Shown piece by piece: positions 52,272-62,953 of a DNA stretch of 64,000 nucleotides (the stretch's first letter is position 1; each line of letters opens with the position of its first letter). The translations under genes were made by a program, and so were the position numbers. The notes beneath the pieces are model-generated. The model was given only the letters and a program-made list of their open reading frames with translations. It was not told where the DNA came from and made no database searches. Origin of the DNA: an uncultured Chthoniobacterales bacterium (GTDB lineage: Bacteria > Verrucomicrobiota > Verrucomicrobiia > Chthoniobacterales > UBA10450); NCBI GenBank assembly GCA_902805675.1, contig CADCTA010000068.1, forward strand, positions 25,994 through 89,993. Reading direction: 5' to 3'.

Positions 52272-53696
<1,425 letters not shown>

Positions 53697-53701
53697 GCGC
53701 G

Positions 53702-54112
53702 ATGGCTGCGACTCTCCGACTCGAAATCGTTACACCCGACGCCACGGCCTACTCCGAGGACGTCGAGATGGTGACGCTCACGGGCGCTGACGGAGAACTC
53801 GGAGTATATCCGAATCACGTTCCGCTTCTGACGACATTGCAGCCGGGGGAACTCCGGGTGCTAAAAGGTGGACGCGAAACGTTCCTCGCCGTCGGCGAAG
53901 GGTTCGTAGAAGTGAAGGGCGACGCTGTCTCCGTTCTGACCGATCTGGCACTCGAGGCCTCAAGCATCGACGAGAATGCCGCCGAAGCGGCCGTGGCGCG
54001 GGCACAGGCTGCGATGAAGGAAGATCACGGCAGCGAAGCATCGGCGGCACTGCAAGCGACGCTGCAGAAAGCGCTCGCGCAGCTGAACGTCAAGCGACGC
54101 CGCCAACACTAA
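53702..54112 (+). CDS. atpC: F0F1 ATP synthase subunit epsilon
   Basis: LRLEIVTPDATAYSEDVEMVTLTGADGELGVYPNHVPLLTTLQPGELRV. Confidence 0.96.
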   Translation: MAATLRLEIVTPDATAYSEDVEMVTLTGADGELGVYPNHVPLLTTLQPGELRVLKGGRETFLAVGEGFVEVKGDAVSVLTDLALEASSIDENAAEAAVARAQAAMKEDHGSEASAALQATLQKALAQLNVKRRRQH

Positions 54113-54141
54113 ACGGCTGAGCGCTCGGCGCTCTCGACAGC

Positions 54142-54951
54142 TTGCAAACGCCGGAAGCCCTCGGAATCATCGCCGGGAGCGGCGCGTATCCGCTGCTGGT
54201 CGCGCAAGCGGCACGAACGGCAGGAACACGAACAATCGCCGCGGCGGCGTTTACCGGCGAGACCGATCCAGCACTCGCGCCGCACGTCGACTCCATCGAA
54301 TGGCTGCGCGTCGGGCAGCTCGGGCGGCTGTTAACCTTCTTCAAGTCAGCCGGCGTTCGCCACGCAATGATGGCTGGGCAGATCGCGCCGAAGAACTTGT
54401 TCGACGTGCGGCCCGACGTGAAGACGCTGCTCCTGCTGGCCCGGCTGAAACGCAGGAATGCTGAGACGATCTTCGGCGCCATCGCCGATGAGCTCGCCGC
54501 AATCGGTGTCGAACTCCTGCCTGCGACCACGTTCCTTCACGATTCGCTCGCGCATGACGGGCTAATTGCCGGCCGTGCGTTGAGCCGGCGCGAGCAGGAT
54601 GACGTGGCCTTCGGCTTTGGCATCGCGAAGGAAGTCAGCCGGCTCGACATCGGCCAAACCGTCGTGGTGAAAGGCGGCACCGTCGTCGCAGTCGAGGCGT
54701 TTGAAGGCACCAACGACGCCATTAAGCGCGGCGGCGCTCTTGCTCACAAGGGCGCGGTGCTCGTGAAAGTTTCGAAACCCAACCAAGACATGCGCTTCGA
54801 CGTGCCGGTGATCGGGCCGCAGACGATCGAAATCGCAGCGGCCGCAAACGTGCGGGTCATTGCGGTGGAGGCTGGGCGAACATTGTTGCTCGAGAAGGAC
54901 GCACTCGCTGCCGAAGCCACGCGCCAGGGCCTTTCGGTCGTGGGCGTTTAG
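54142..54951 (+). CDS. lpxI: UDP-2,3-diacylglucosamine diphosphatase LpxI
   Basis: LGIIAGSGAYPLLVAQAAR...VGQLGRLLTFFKSAGVRHAMMAGQI...VVVKGGTVVAVEAFEGTNDAIKRGG...DMRFDVPVIGPQTIE. Confidence 0.92.
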   Translation: MQTPEALGIIAGSGAYPLLVAQAARTAGTRTIAAAAFTGETDPALAPHVDSIEWLRVGQLGRLLTFFKSAGVRHAMMAGQIAPKNLFDVRPDVKTLLLLARLKRRNAETIFGAIADELAAIGVELLPATTFLHDSLAHDGLIAGRALSRREQDDVAFGFGIAKEVSRLDIGQTVVVKGGTVVAVEAFEGTNDAIKRGGALAHKGAVLVKVSKPNQDMRFDVPVIGPQTIEIAAAANVRVIAVEAGRTLLLEKDALAAEATRQGLSVVGV

Positions 54952-55272
54952 TTGGCTACGCTGGTTCCCGGCGCTCACACGACCTGAGCGGCCATTCATC
55001 ATCGGCGGCGGGCGTTCGTCCGAATTTCGACCCAACATCCCGGTGCGCGTGATTTCATCACGCCTATGACAAACAGTGAATCAGCCGGACGGCGCGCAGC
55101 TTGGATGAACCGCGCCGTGAATTTGCCAGCCGCCGCTTTCTGGCGATGCCACTGGCGGGGACGCTCGCGTGGATCGCGGTTGAAGCTGTACCCGCGGCCG
55201 AACGCTCGCCAACGACAGCCCGAACTTCCAATTGCAAATCGGATCAGCGCGCTCGAAACTTCGCACCTAATC

Positions 55273-55345
55273 GGGGTCTTAGCTCAGTTGGTAGAGCACC
55301 GCAATGGCATTGCGGGGGTCAGGGGTTCGAATCCCCTAGGCTCCA
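55273..55345 (+). tRNA. tRNA-Ala (anticodon GGC)
   Basis: GGGGTCTTAGCTCAGTTGGTAGAGCACCGCAATGGCATTGCGGGGGTCAGGGGTTCGAATCCCCTAGGCTCCA, complete 73-nt cloverleaf. Confidence 0.95.
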
Positions 55346-55384
55346 GACCTCCGAGGCCAGCACGACTTCAACGCGGCAGCACGG

Positions 55385-57082
55385 CTATTCTGCGCCTGCG
55401 TCAAAGACCGTCTCGCCGCCGATCACCGTCATCACGCAACGGGCCTTCAGAATTTCCGGATGCGGAATCTTCATGATGTCAGAGGAGAGCACCGTGAGGT
55501 CGGCGAGCTTGCCGACTTCAATTGAGCCGCGCTCGTTCTCTTCGAACGCTGCATACGCGGGCCACGCGGTAAACATCTTCAACGCCTGCTCGCGTGAGAC
55601 AGCCTGCTCCGGGTGCCATCCGTCCTTTGATTCGCCTTTGAGGCTCTTCCGCGCGACGGCGGCGTAGAACTCGATCATCGGTTCGCCACGCTCGACCGGC
55701 GCGTCCGACCCACCTGGGATTATCGCGCCGCTCTTGATGAGGCTCTGCCACGCGTAGGCGCCCGCGAGGCGCTCCTTCCCGAGCCGGCTGGGGGCGAAAA
55801 ATAGATCGCTGATCGCGTGCGACGGCTGCATCGAAGGGATCACGCCGAGCTTCGCGAAGCGCGGGATGTCCGGCGCGCTGATGACCTGCGCGTGTTCGAC
55901 GCGCCAGCGCGGCTCCCGCTCTTTGCGATCGGCAGGCGGGACGGCTTTGAAAACCTCTTCGTACAAGTCGAGCACGAGCCGATTCGCACGATCGCCGATC
56001 GCGTGCGTCTGCACCTGAATGCCGCGGCGCAGCGCGTGTTCGAAGGCGGGCCGCAGAGCTTCGGGTTTGTTCGTAAAGAAGCCCGCCGTATCCGCGTCAG
56101 CATATTTCTCGAGCAGCGCAGCGCCGCGCGAGCCGAGCGCACCATCCGCGTAGAATTTGATCAGCCGCTGCGTGAAGCGGCCGCCGAATGCGCCGACGGT
56201 TGGGCCTTCCGCGAAAAGGCGATCTGCAGCTTCGCCCGGTCCCGAAACCGCATTGTAGATGCGGAGCTTTACGTTTCCGGCTTCGTACAGTCGACGCATT
56301 ACGGCAACGTCTTCGACACTGCTGCCGGCATTATGAACCTGGGTCCAGCCGAGCTCGACGCTGCGCTTCGCACCGAGCAACAACGCCTGCTCCTTATCCG
56401 CTGTTGTCGGCGGTGGCACATGCTTCTCCACCAGCTCCTGCGCGTGATCGAGCAACATGCCCGTTGGTGCGCCGCCCTCCTTTTCCTTCAGGATTTCGCC
56501 GCCGAAGGGACTCGCCGTCTCGGCCGTGATCCCAGCGATGCGAAGCGCGGCGCTGTTCACGACCGCGGCATGCCCATCAGCTCGGGTCAGGAACACGGGT
56601 TTGTCCGGGGCGATCTCGTCGAGCTCGCGGGCAGTCGGGAAATCCGGTGGGCTCCAGAACGTCTCGATCCATCCGCGGCCGGTCACCCACTTGCCCGGCT
56701 CGATCTGCGCGGCGCGCTCCTTCACCTTCGCGAGGAAGTCTTCGCGCGTGCTCGTGCCCTCCAGGTTCAGGTGCATCTCGCGCTCGCCGATGCCGAAGAT
56801 GTGGCAATGCGCATCCGTCAGGCCAGGGACAACCGTTCTGCCCGCGAGATCAACAACACGCGTCGCCTTGTCGGCTAATTTCCGCACCGCCTCGTTTTTG
56901 CCCACCAGCAGCACTCGGCCGTTCTTCACCGCGACGGCTTCGGCGCGCGGCGCCCGGTCGCTGCCGGTGTAGACATTCGCGTTCACGAAGATGGTCTCGG
57001 CGATCTCCGCGGCGCGTGTGACTCCGCTGCTGGATGTTGCGGCGAGGGCAACGATTGAAAAGGCGATCAGGCGTTTTGTCAT
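55385..57082 (-). CDS. Secreted amidohydrolase (YtcJ-like)
   Basis: RTVVPGLTDAHCHIFG, TQVHNAGSS, VEHAQVISAPDIPRFAKLGVIPSMQPSHA, GGSDAPVERGEPM. Confidence 0.9.
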   Translation of the reverse strand: MTKRLIAFSIVALAATSSSGVTRAAEIAETIFVNANVYTGSDRAPRAEAVAVKNGRVLLVGKNEAVRKLADKATRVVDLAGRTVVPGLTDAHCHIFGIGEREMHLNLEGTSTREDFLAKVKERAAQIEPGKWVTGRGWIETFWSPPDFPTARELDEIAPDKPVFLTRADGHAAVVNSAALRIAGITAETASPFGGEILKEKEGGAPTGMLLDHAQELVEKHVPPPTTADKEQALLLGAKRSVELGWTQVHNAGSSVEDVAVMRRLYEAGNVKLRIYNAVSGPGEAADRLFAEGPTVGAFGGRFTQRLIKFYADGALGSRGAALLEKYADADTAGFFTNKPEALRPAFEHALRRGIQVQTHAIGDRANRLVLDLYEEVFKAVPPADRKEREPRWRVEHAQVISAPDIPRFAKLGVIPSMQPSHAISDLFFAPSRLGKERLAGAYAWQSLIKSGAIIPGGSDAPVERGEPMIEFYAAVARKSLKGESKDGWHPEQAVSREQALKMFTAWPAYAAFEENERGSIEVGKLADLTVLSSDIMKIPHPEILKARCVMTVIGGETVFDAGAE

Positions 57083-57087
57083 ATCGG

Positions 57088-58389
57088 TTACGGCTTCTCG
57101 ATGCTGCCGCTGTTTCCGTGCTTCATCTTCCAGTCCATCGCCATGCGGATGCGCGCGCGTCCACTCGGATGATCGAAGAAGACGAACTCCTCGAGCGCGC
57201 CGGGATCCAGCTTCCGGTATGCGCCAAGCTTTAATGCCACGGCAGCGGCAGCATCAGGTTCACGCGCGGTCTGCAGGGCGAATGCGTCGGCGTCGCTTTC
57301 CACAAGGCGGGTCAGCGACTTGGTAATCGGCGTCAGGAAGAAAAGAACCGTCGCGAAGATCAGCGTCAGCAACGGCAAGCCGGCTGGATCGGCGATGCCA
57401 CGCACGCCCCATCGGTCGCCCCAGCGTTTCACCGCATAACCGAAGGTAGCGCGCGCGACCGCGAAGCTGACCAGGAAGAGCGACCCGAAAAAGAGTAGCA
57501 ACTTGCCGGTGTGATTCAGCACGTAATGCCCCATCTCGTGGCCCATGACGTGCCGGATCTCCGGCAGCGTGCATTGCGTCAGCAGATTGTCGTTCAACGC
57601 GATGCGGGTGGTGCCGAGGAACCCGGAGACGTTTGCGCTGATGCGCTTCGTCTGGCGCGAGGCATCCACCTCGAATACCTGCGTGACGGGGATCTTGTTC
57701 TCGCGCGCGAGCTCGAGAATCGGCTCGCTGATCGCCGGATCGGCGAGCGGCTTGTAGGTGTTGAAGAGCGGCTGGATGTAAACGGGAGTGATCAACATCC
57801 CGAACATCATGAAGACGACCACGACCGCTGTTCCCCAAAGCCACCATGTGCGTGGCGCACGGCGGAACACAGCGTAAAGACCGCCGAGCGCGAGCGGCGT
57901 CATGATCAGGCTGATGATCAGCCCTTTCAGCTGCTCGCCGAACCATGCGCCGAACGTTTGCGTCGCCATCCCGTAAGCGTGCTCGCGATAGAACGACTCG
58001 TAGACGGTGAGCGGAAACGCGAGCAGGGAGCCGATCAGGATGTAAGGCACGGCATAGATCGCCACCTGCAGGAACTTGAAGCGCGTGGTTCGCTCGGCGA
58101 AGTCGCGCAGCCGGGCTGAGATCCGCGTGCCGAGCAGCAACAGCGCGATAGCCGCGCTGAGAAGATAATTCCAGAGGATCAACCAGTAGCCGCCCTCGAA
58201 ATAGGCGTCAGACTTCTCCCGATCGGCCGCGGGAACGGTATCGAGCCACGCGCGTGTGGCAGCGGCGGGATCGCTGACGTTCTGCGCGGCCGCGGGAACA
58301 ACGACGGGTGTGGGAGCAGGGGAGCTTTCCTGCGCAACGATTGTCCCTGCGGCAAACGCGAGGACGATGAAAACGGCAATGCAACGCAT
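57088..58389 (-). CDS. M48 (Ste24/HtpX-like) membrane metalloprotease
   Basis: RHVMGHEMGHYVLNHTGKLL; VESDADAFALQTAREPDAA. Confidence 0.92.
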   Translation of the reverse strand: MRCIAVFIVLAFAAGTIVAQESSPAPTPVVVPAAAQNVSDPAAATRAWLDTVPAADREKSDAYFEGGYWLILWNYLLSAAIALLLLGTRISARLRDFAERTTRFKFLQVAIYAVPYILIGSLLAFPLTVYESFYREHAYGMATQTFGAWFGEQLKGLIISLIMTPLALGGLYAVFRRAPRTWWLWGTAVVVVFMMFGMLITPVYIQPLFNTYKPLADPAISEPILELARENKIPVTQVFEVDASRQTKRISANVSGFLGTTRIALNDNLLTQCTLPEIRHVMGHEMGHYVLNHTGKLLLFFGSLFLVSFAVARATFGYAVKRWGDRWGVRGIADPAGLPLLTLIFATVLFFLTPITKSLTRLVESDADAFALQTAREPDAAAAVALKLGAYRKLDPGALEEFVFFDHPSGRARIRMAMDWKMKHGNSGSIEKP

Positions 58390-58408
58390 ATGCCGCCAGC
58401 GTATGAGA

Positions 58409-59296
58409 TCAGCGGCGAATGGGAAGCTCAGCAGTGCGTCCGTCGCCATTCTCGACGAGTGCCGGAGCAGTATGTTTGATGTGGACACGAGTCGCCGCGA
58501 GGCCCTCCTGCAGTTTCTTTAGCTGCTGCTCGAGCTCGTTAAACTGATCTTCCAGCGTCGGGTGACCAGTCTCGCGCACGTGCCGCGCGCGGTCGCGCTC
58601 GTCGATCTCGGCGTGCATTTCGCCCATGCTGTTCATGATGACGCCGATGAACAGGTTCAACATGATCATGGTGCCGAGAACGATAAAGCTGGTGAAGTAA
58701 ACGATCGCGCGCACCGGACCAGCGCCGTGCACCGCGCCGAATACGTCCACCCAGCCCTCGAGCGTGATCAGTTGGAAAAGCGAAAACAGAGCGGCGGAAA
58801 GCGATCCGAACTGCTCGGGCGCGGCCCCGCCGAAAAGGTGCACGCCTGCGACGGCGTAGATATAGAACATCAGGCCCAGCAGAACGCCGACATAGCCCAT
58901 CGCGGAGAAGCTCTTGAGCAGCGCGCCCACGAGTAATTGCAGCTTCGGGAGCGCGGAGACCAGGCGCAGCAGCCGCAGCGCGCGGGCTAGTCGCAGCACC
59001 GCAGCGAACGGTCCCGCGGCCGGCAGAAGGCAAAGAAGCAGGACGGTGAAGTCGAAGACGTTCCACGCATCGAGGAAGTAGCGCCACGGCCGGCGCCCAT
59101 GCGCCGCGATCTTGAGCACTGCTTCCAGCCCGAAGACCCCGAGGATCAAGCTGTCCAACAGGTGGAGCAGCCCATGATGCCGCTCAACGAACGCCGCATT
59201 GGTTTCGAGCCCCGCCAGCACACCGGCGACGACGATTGTCGCGATGATCAGGCGATTAAAGATCTTGGTCTCAACAATACGCGCAGCGAGTTTCAT
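58409..59296 (-). CDS. Voltage-gated-type ion transporter (single-domain BacNav-like)
   Basis: S4-like RLARALRLLRLVSALPKLQLL; pore LFQLITLEGWVDVFG; C-terminal coiled coil. Confidence 0.85.
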   Translation of the reverse strand: MKLAARIVETKIFNRLIIATIVVAGVLAGLETNAAFVERHHGLLHLLDSLILGVFGLEAVLKIAAHGRRPWRYFLDAWNVFDFTVLLLCLLPAAGPFAAVLRLARALRLLRLVSALPKLQLLVGALLKSFSAMGYVGVLLGLMFYIYAVAGVHLFGGAAPEQFGSLSAALFSLFQLITLEGWVDVFGAVHGAGPVRAIVYFTSFIVLGTMIMLNLFIGVIMNSMGEMHAEIDERDRARHVRETGHPTLEDQFNELEQQLKKLQEGLAATRVHIKHTAPALVENGDGRTAELPIRR

Positions 59297-59355
59297 GATC
59301 AGAAAGGCAGCGACGTTGCGCGAATCTGCGCCAGCACGCAAGCCGATGCGGCGAG

Positions 59356-60318
59356 CTAAACCAGCGAGCCGCCGCAGCTCGAGCCAGCGCCGGCGGTGCA
59401 GCCGAAGCAGTGGTCTGCCGTTAGGATCTCGCGATTCTCAACGTCAGCGGGATCGATGTCCCACAGGTGCAGGCCGCGATCGCCGTCGCGCCATTGCATC
59501 TTCAGCATCTGGTTGAAGTCGCAATCGAAGACCTCGCCCTGCCAGCTCACGTTGATCGTGTTGCGGCACATCAGCCCGTCGATCGTCGACGCGTTGAAGT
59601 TCTCCATCAGCAGCTGCATGTAATCAGCGAGCTTGTTGTTGTTCTTCAGATACGAAGCGAAGCGCGAGACCGGCAGGTTCGTGATCGTGTAGAGGCTGTT
59701 GAACTCGATGCCGAAATGCTCGCGCAGCTCCTGCTTGTAGTCGGCTTCCAGCTCCGCCTGCGGGCCGGGCAGGAAGGCGCCGTTCGGATTGTAGACGAGG
59801 TGCAAAGGCAGCTCCGGATCCGTCGCGTAGCCTAACGAGTTCAGCAGCTGCAGGGCCTTGATGCTGCCGTCGAAAACTCCGTCGCCACGTTGCGCGTTCA
59901 CGTTGTCCGGCGAATAGCACGGCATCGAGGCGACGATCTCCACCCGGTGCTTCGCCAGGAACTCGGCGTAACCCTCGTAACCTGGCTCGAGCAGGATGGT
60001 GAGATTACAGCGATCCATCACGTGCCGTGAGGGCGTGAGGCTCTTCACGCGTTCGACCAGGTAGCGGAAGTCGGGAATCATCTCCGGCGCGCCGCCCGTG
60101 AGGTCGACGGTCGGGATGTCGGTCTTCGCCAGCCAGTCGACCACCCGATCAACCGTCTCGCGCGTGATGATCTCCTTGCGCTTCGGACCGGCGTTCACGT
60201 GGCAATGCACACAGGTCAGGTTGCAAAGCTTGCCGACATTGATCTGCAACACCTGGGTGCGCGTGTGGCGCAGCGGAAGCGAATGCTCGGTGAGCTTGCC
60301 GGCGAACCGATTCATCAC
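59356..60318 (-). CDS. arsS: Arsenosugar biosynthesis radical SAM protein ArsS
   Basis: LQINVGKLCNLTCVHCHVNAGPKRKE, VDLTGGAPEM, CYSPDNVNAQRGDGVFDGSIKALQLLN, HCFGCTAGAGSSCGG. Confidence 0.92.
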   Translation of the reverse strand: MMNRFAGKLTEHSLPLRHTRTQVLQINVGKLCNLTCVHCHVNAGPKRKEIITRETVDRVVDWLAKTDIPTVDLTGGAPEMIPDFRYLVERVKSLTPSRHVMDRCNLTILLEPGYEGYAEFLAKHRVEIVASMPCYSPDNVNAQRGDGVFDGSIKALQLLNSLGYATDPELPLHLVYNPNGAFLPGPQAELEADYKQELREHFGIEFNSLYTITNLPVSRFASYLKNNNKLADYMQLLMENFNASTIDGLMCRNTINVSWQGEVFDCDFNQMLKMQWRDGDRGLHLWDIDPADVENREILTADHCFGCTAGAGSSCGGSLV

Positions 60319-61139
60319 GGCAGGCTACTCCCGCTCCCGAGATACTCCACGACTTCCTGGCACTGCGGGTTCTCGAGCAGCGCATCACAGCAGGCGGTTT
60401 CCGCCACAGTCCCGGCGCCATTCCGAACGCAAATGCACGCGAGCCAATCCGTCACGCGCCGCGCCTGCCCAATGTTATGTGTCACCAGAACGATCGTGTG
60501 ACGTTCCTTCAACTTCAGGATCAACTCCTCGATTGCCTGCGTCGACTTCGGATCGAGCGCGCTGGTCGGCTCGTCCATCAGGATCGCTTCAGGTTCGGAA
60601 GCGAGTGCGCGCGCCAGGCAGAGGCGTTGCTGTTGTCCCACTGAGAGCGCGAGCGCGGAATCGTTCAGCCGATCGCGCACTTCGTTCCACAACGCCGCTT
60701 CGCGCAAGGCGCGCTCCGCCACTTCCGCGAGCACACCGCGGCTTAAACGCCGCAACCGCCGCACGCCGAAGAGCACGTTCTCGATGATGCTTTTTGGAAA
60801 CACGACCGGCTGCTGGAACAGGAACCCGATGCGCGCGCGGAGCGCGTCGGGATCAACGGATGGGTCGCGCACCGATGTGCCCTCGAAGCGAACATCGCCG
60901 CTAACACGAATCTCGGGTGTGAGGTCCGTGAGCCGGTTCAGGCATCGCAGAAAGGTGCTCTTGCCTGCGCCTGACGGACCGATGATGCCGAAGACCTGGC
61001 GCGGCGCGATCGAGACGTTCACATCGCGCAGGAGCGTCTTGCCGCGCGCGGTGACGTTCAGGTTCCTGACCCGGAAGGTCGCGTCGGCGCTGGCGGTCGT
61101 GTCGTGGGACTCAGCCTCTTTATGCATGAGCTTCATCAT
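60315..61139 (-). CDS. pstB: Phosphate ABC transporter ATP-binding protein
   Basis: FGIIGPSGAGKSTFLRCLNRLTDLTPEIRVSGDVRFEG...LSVGQQQRLCLARALASEPEAILMDEPTSALDP. Confidence 0.92.
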   Translation of the reverse strand: MMKLMHKEAESHDTTASADATFRVRNLNVTARGKTLLRDVNVSIAPRQVFGIIGPSGAGKSTFLRCLNRLTDLTPEIRVSGDVRFEGTSVRDPSVDPDALRARIGFLFQQPVVFPKSIIENVLFGVRRLRRLSRGVLAEVAERALREAALWNEVRDRLNDSALALSVGQQQRLCLARALASEPEAILMDEPTSALDPKSTQAIEELILKLKERHTIVLVTHNIGQARRVTDWLACICVRNGAGTVAETACCDALLENPQCQEVVEYLGSGSSLP

Positions 61140-61968
61140 GTAAACGGAGACGAAAAGGCAAGGCGATCATGCTCAACGCGAACACCAGCATGAGCAGCAC
61201 GAGAGCGGAGCCCCAGAGCTTCGCGCCGACCCCCGGATCGAACGAATCCTGCGCGAGAATGAAGATGTGGTACGGGAGCGAGAGCACCGGGCTCTCGCGA
61301 ATGCCGTGCGGCAGACTCGCGCCGGCAAAGATGGTCGCTGTGAACATGATTGGGGCTGTCTCGCCCGCCGCGCGCGCGAGTCCAAGCAGCGAGCCGGTAA
61401 TCAAGCCGCTCCACGATTGCGGCAGAATCACCGACCAGATGATCTGCGACTGGCGCAACCCGAGGCCGGTCGCCGCCTCGATGTACTTCCGCGGCAACGC
61501 GCGGATGCGCTCGATCAACGACACCGTCACCGTCGGGAGGATCATGAGCGCGAGCAGGATGCCGCCGATCAGCCACGATTTTCCCCAGCCGAAGAACTTC
61601 ACGAAGACGATGAAGCCGAAGATCCCGAACACGATCGAGGGGATGCCGTTCAGGGTGTAGAGAAAGAGTCCGAGGCGTGACCGCGCCGACGCGCTGCGCA
61701 GGTAGACAGCTTGCGTGAGCGCGAGCCCGGTAGCGATCGGCGCGGAAATCACCAGCGCGGCGGCGATGAGGATGAGCGTGCCGAGCAGATTGTAGAAGAT
61801 GCCGCCGGCGGAGCCGACCTGCCGCATCTGATCGGTGAAAAACGTCCAGCTCAGGGCGGGAACGCCGCGCTGCGCGATGACGAAAACGAGGCCAACGAGC
61901 AGTGCGCATGCAAGCAGCGCGCACACTCCGCACAGGGCAGGGAAGATGACGTTAGATGCTCGGCGCAT
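61120..61968 (-). CDS. pstA: Phosphate ABC transporter permease
   Basis: NGIPSIVFGIFGFIVFVKFFGWGKSWLIGGILLALMILPTV...EAATGLGLRQSQIIWSVILPQSWSGLITGSLLGLARAAGETAPIMFTA. Confidence 0.94.
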   Translation of the reverse strand: MRRASNVIFPALCGVCALLACALLVGLVFVIAQRGVPALSWTFFTDQMRQVGSAGGIFYNLLGTLILIAAALVISAPIATGLALTQAVYLRSASARSRLGLFLYTLNGIPSIVFGIFGFIVFVKFFGWGKSWLIGGILLALMILPTVTVSLIERIRALPRKYIEAATGLGLRQSQIIWSVILPQSWSGLITGSLLGLARAAGETAPIMFTATIFAGASLPHGIRESPVLSLPYHIFILAQDSFDPGVGAKLWGSALVLLMLVFALSMIALPFRLRLHDEAHA

Positions 61969-62911
61969 ACTTCGTCTTTCGCTGCCACGCGCCGCCGATT
62001 GTAGCGGCGAGCACCATCGTCATGAGGATGAGCGCGAGGCCGACCATCGCCGCCCAATGCAGCGGATCGCCATACGCGATGTTCGTCTCGGAGCCGCCGA
62101 GCTTGCTCGAGAGCGTCTGGCCCGATTCAAGCCACGCGCGCGGCGAGAAGATGTTAGCCGGCAGATTGTTGTCCTGCCGGCCCACGACGAGAAAGACCGC
62201 AATGGTTTCGCCGAGCGCGCGGCCGAGGCCAAGGAGCAGCGCAGCGATCAGACCGCGCCCGGCTTGCGGAATCGTCACCGCCAACACCGTCTCGGTTGCA
62301 GTGAGTCCGAGGCCGCGCGCCGCGCGCCGTTGCTCCGCCGGCACGCTGCGCAATGCGTCGTCCGCGAGCGTCATCACCGTCGGCAAGATCATCACGCCGA
62401 GCAGCACACCGGCAGTCAGCAACGTGTCGCCGCTCAGCAGATCGAAGCGCGCGAACAGTTCGTAGATCCAATCGCGCAGCAGCAGAATGCCGATCAGCCC
62501 GTAAACGACTGACGGCACGCCGGCGAGCAGTTCGATCGTGATCTTCACCGCGAGACGAACTCGCGCGGGCAAAAACTCCGAAGTGAAAATCGCGGCGCCA
62601 ATTCCAATCGGCGCGGCGAGGAGCAGCGCGATCAGCGCGACGGTCAACGTGCCGTAGATCATCGGCAATGCACCGAATGTCTGCACTCGATAAAACCACT
62701 TCCCGCCGGTGAGGTAGCCAATTCCTTCGTCCTGCCACACCGGCAGGCTTTGCAGGATGAAGATCAACGTGAGCGCGCCGACTGTGCCCAACGCGAGCGC
62801 GGTGAATGCAAAGCTTGCAAGTCGCGTGCAACTGATGCCCGCGAGGTAGGGACGGCGCGCTGCGCCGTCCGAGAGGCGTAGATCGCGCACAAGATCTTCG
62901 TTTGTCATCAT
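61952..62911 (-). CDS. pstC: Phosphate ABC transporter permease; N-terminus encoded by a REP element
   Basis: LLAGVPSVVYGLIGILLLRDWI...ARGLGLTATETVLAVTIPQAGRGLIAALLLGLGRALGETIAVFLVVG; N-terminus MMTNEDLVRDLRLSDGAARRPYLAG. Confidence 0.94.
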   Translation of the reverse strand: MMTNEDLVRDLRLSDGAARRPYLAGISCTRLASFAFTALALGTVGALTLIFILQSLPVWQDEGIGYLTGGKWFYRVQTFGALPMIYGTLTVALIALLLAAPIGIGAAIFTSEFLPARVRLAVKITIELLAGVPSVVYGLIGILLLRDWIYELFARFDLLSGDTLLTAGVLLGVMILPTVMTLADDALRSVPAEQRRAARGLGLTATETVLAVTIPQAGRGLIAALLLGLGRALGETIAVFLVVGRQDNNLPANIFSPRAWLESGQTLSSKLGGSETNIAYGDPLHWAAMVGLALILMTMVLAATIGGAWQRKTKYAPSI

Positions 62912-62953
62912 GTGAGCCACGCGCCTCGGACGCCGCAGCGCGGCGTCCCTACC
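62845..62953. repeat. BIME at the pstS-pstC junction
   Basis: GGTAGGGACGGCGCGCTGCGCCGTCCGAGAGGCG...GAGCCACGCGCCTCGGACGCCGCAGCGCGGCGTCCCTACC. Confidence 0.9.

Noticed and set aside
55817-56878. 353-aa plus-strand ORF antisense to the amidohydrolase
   Set aside because: Shadow ORF; sense strand has complete amidohydrolase motifs.
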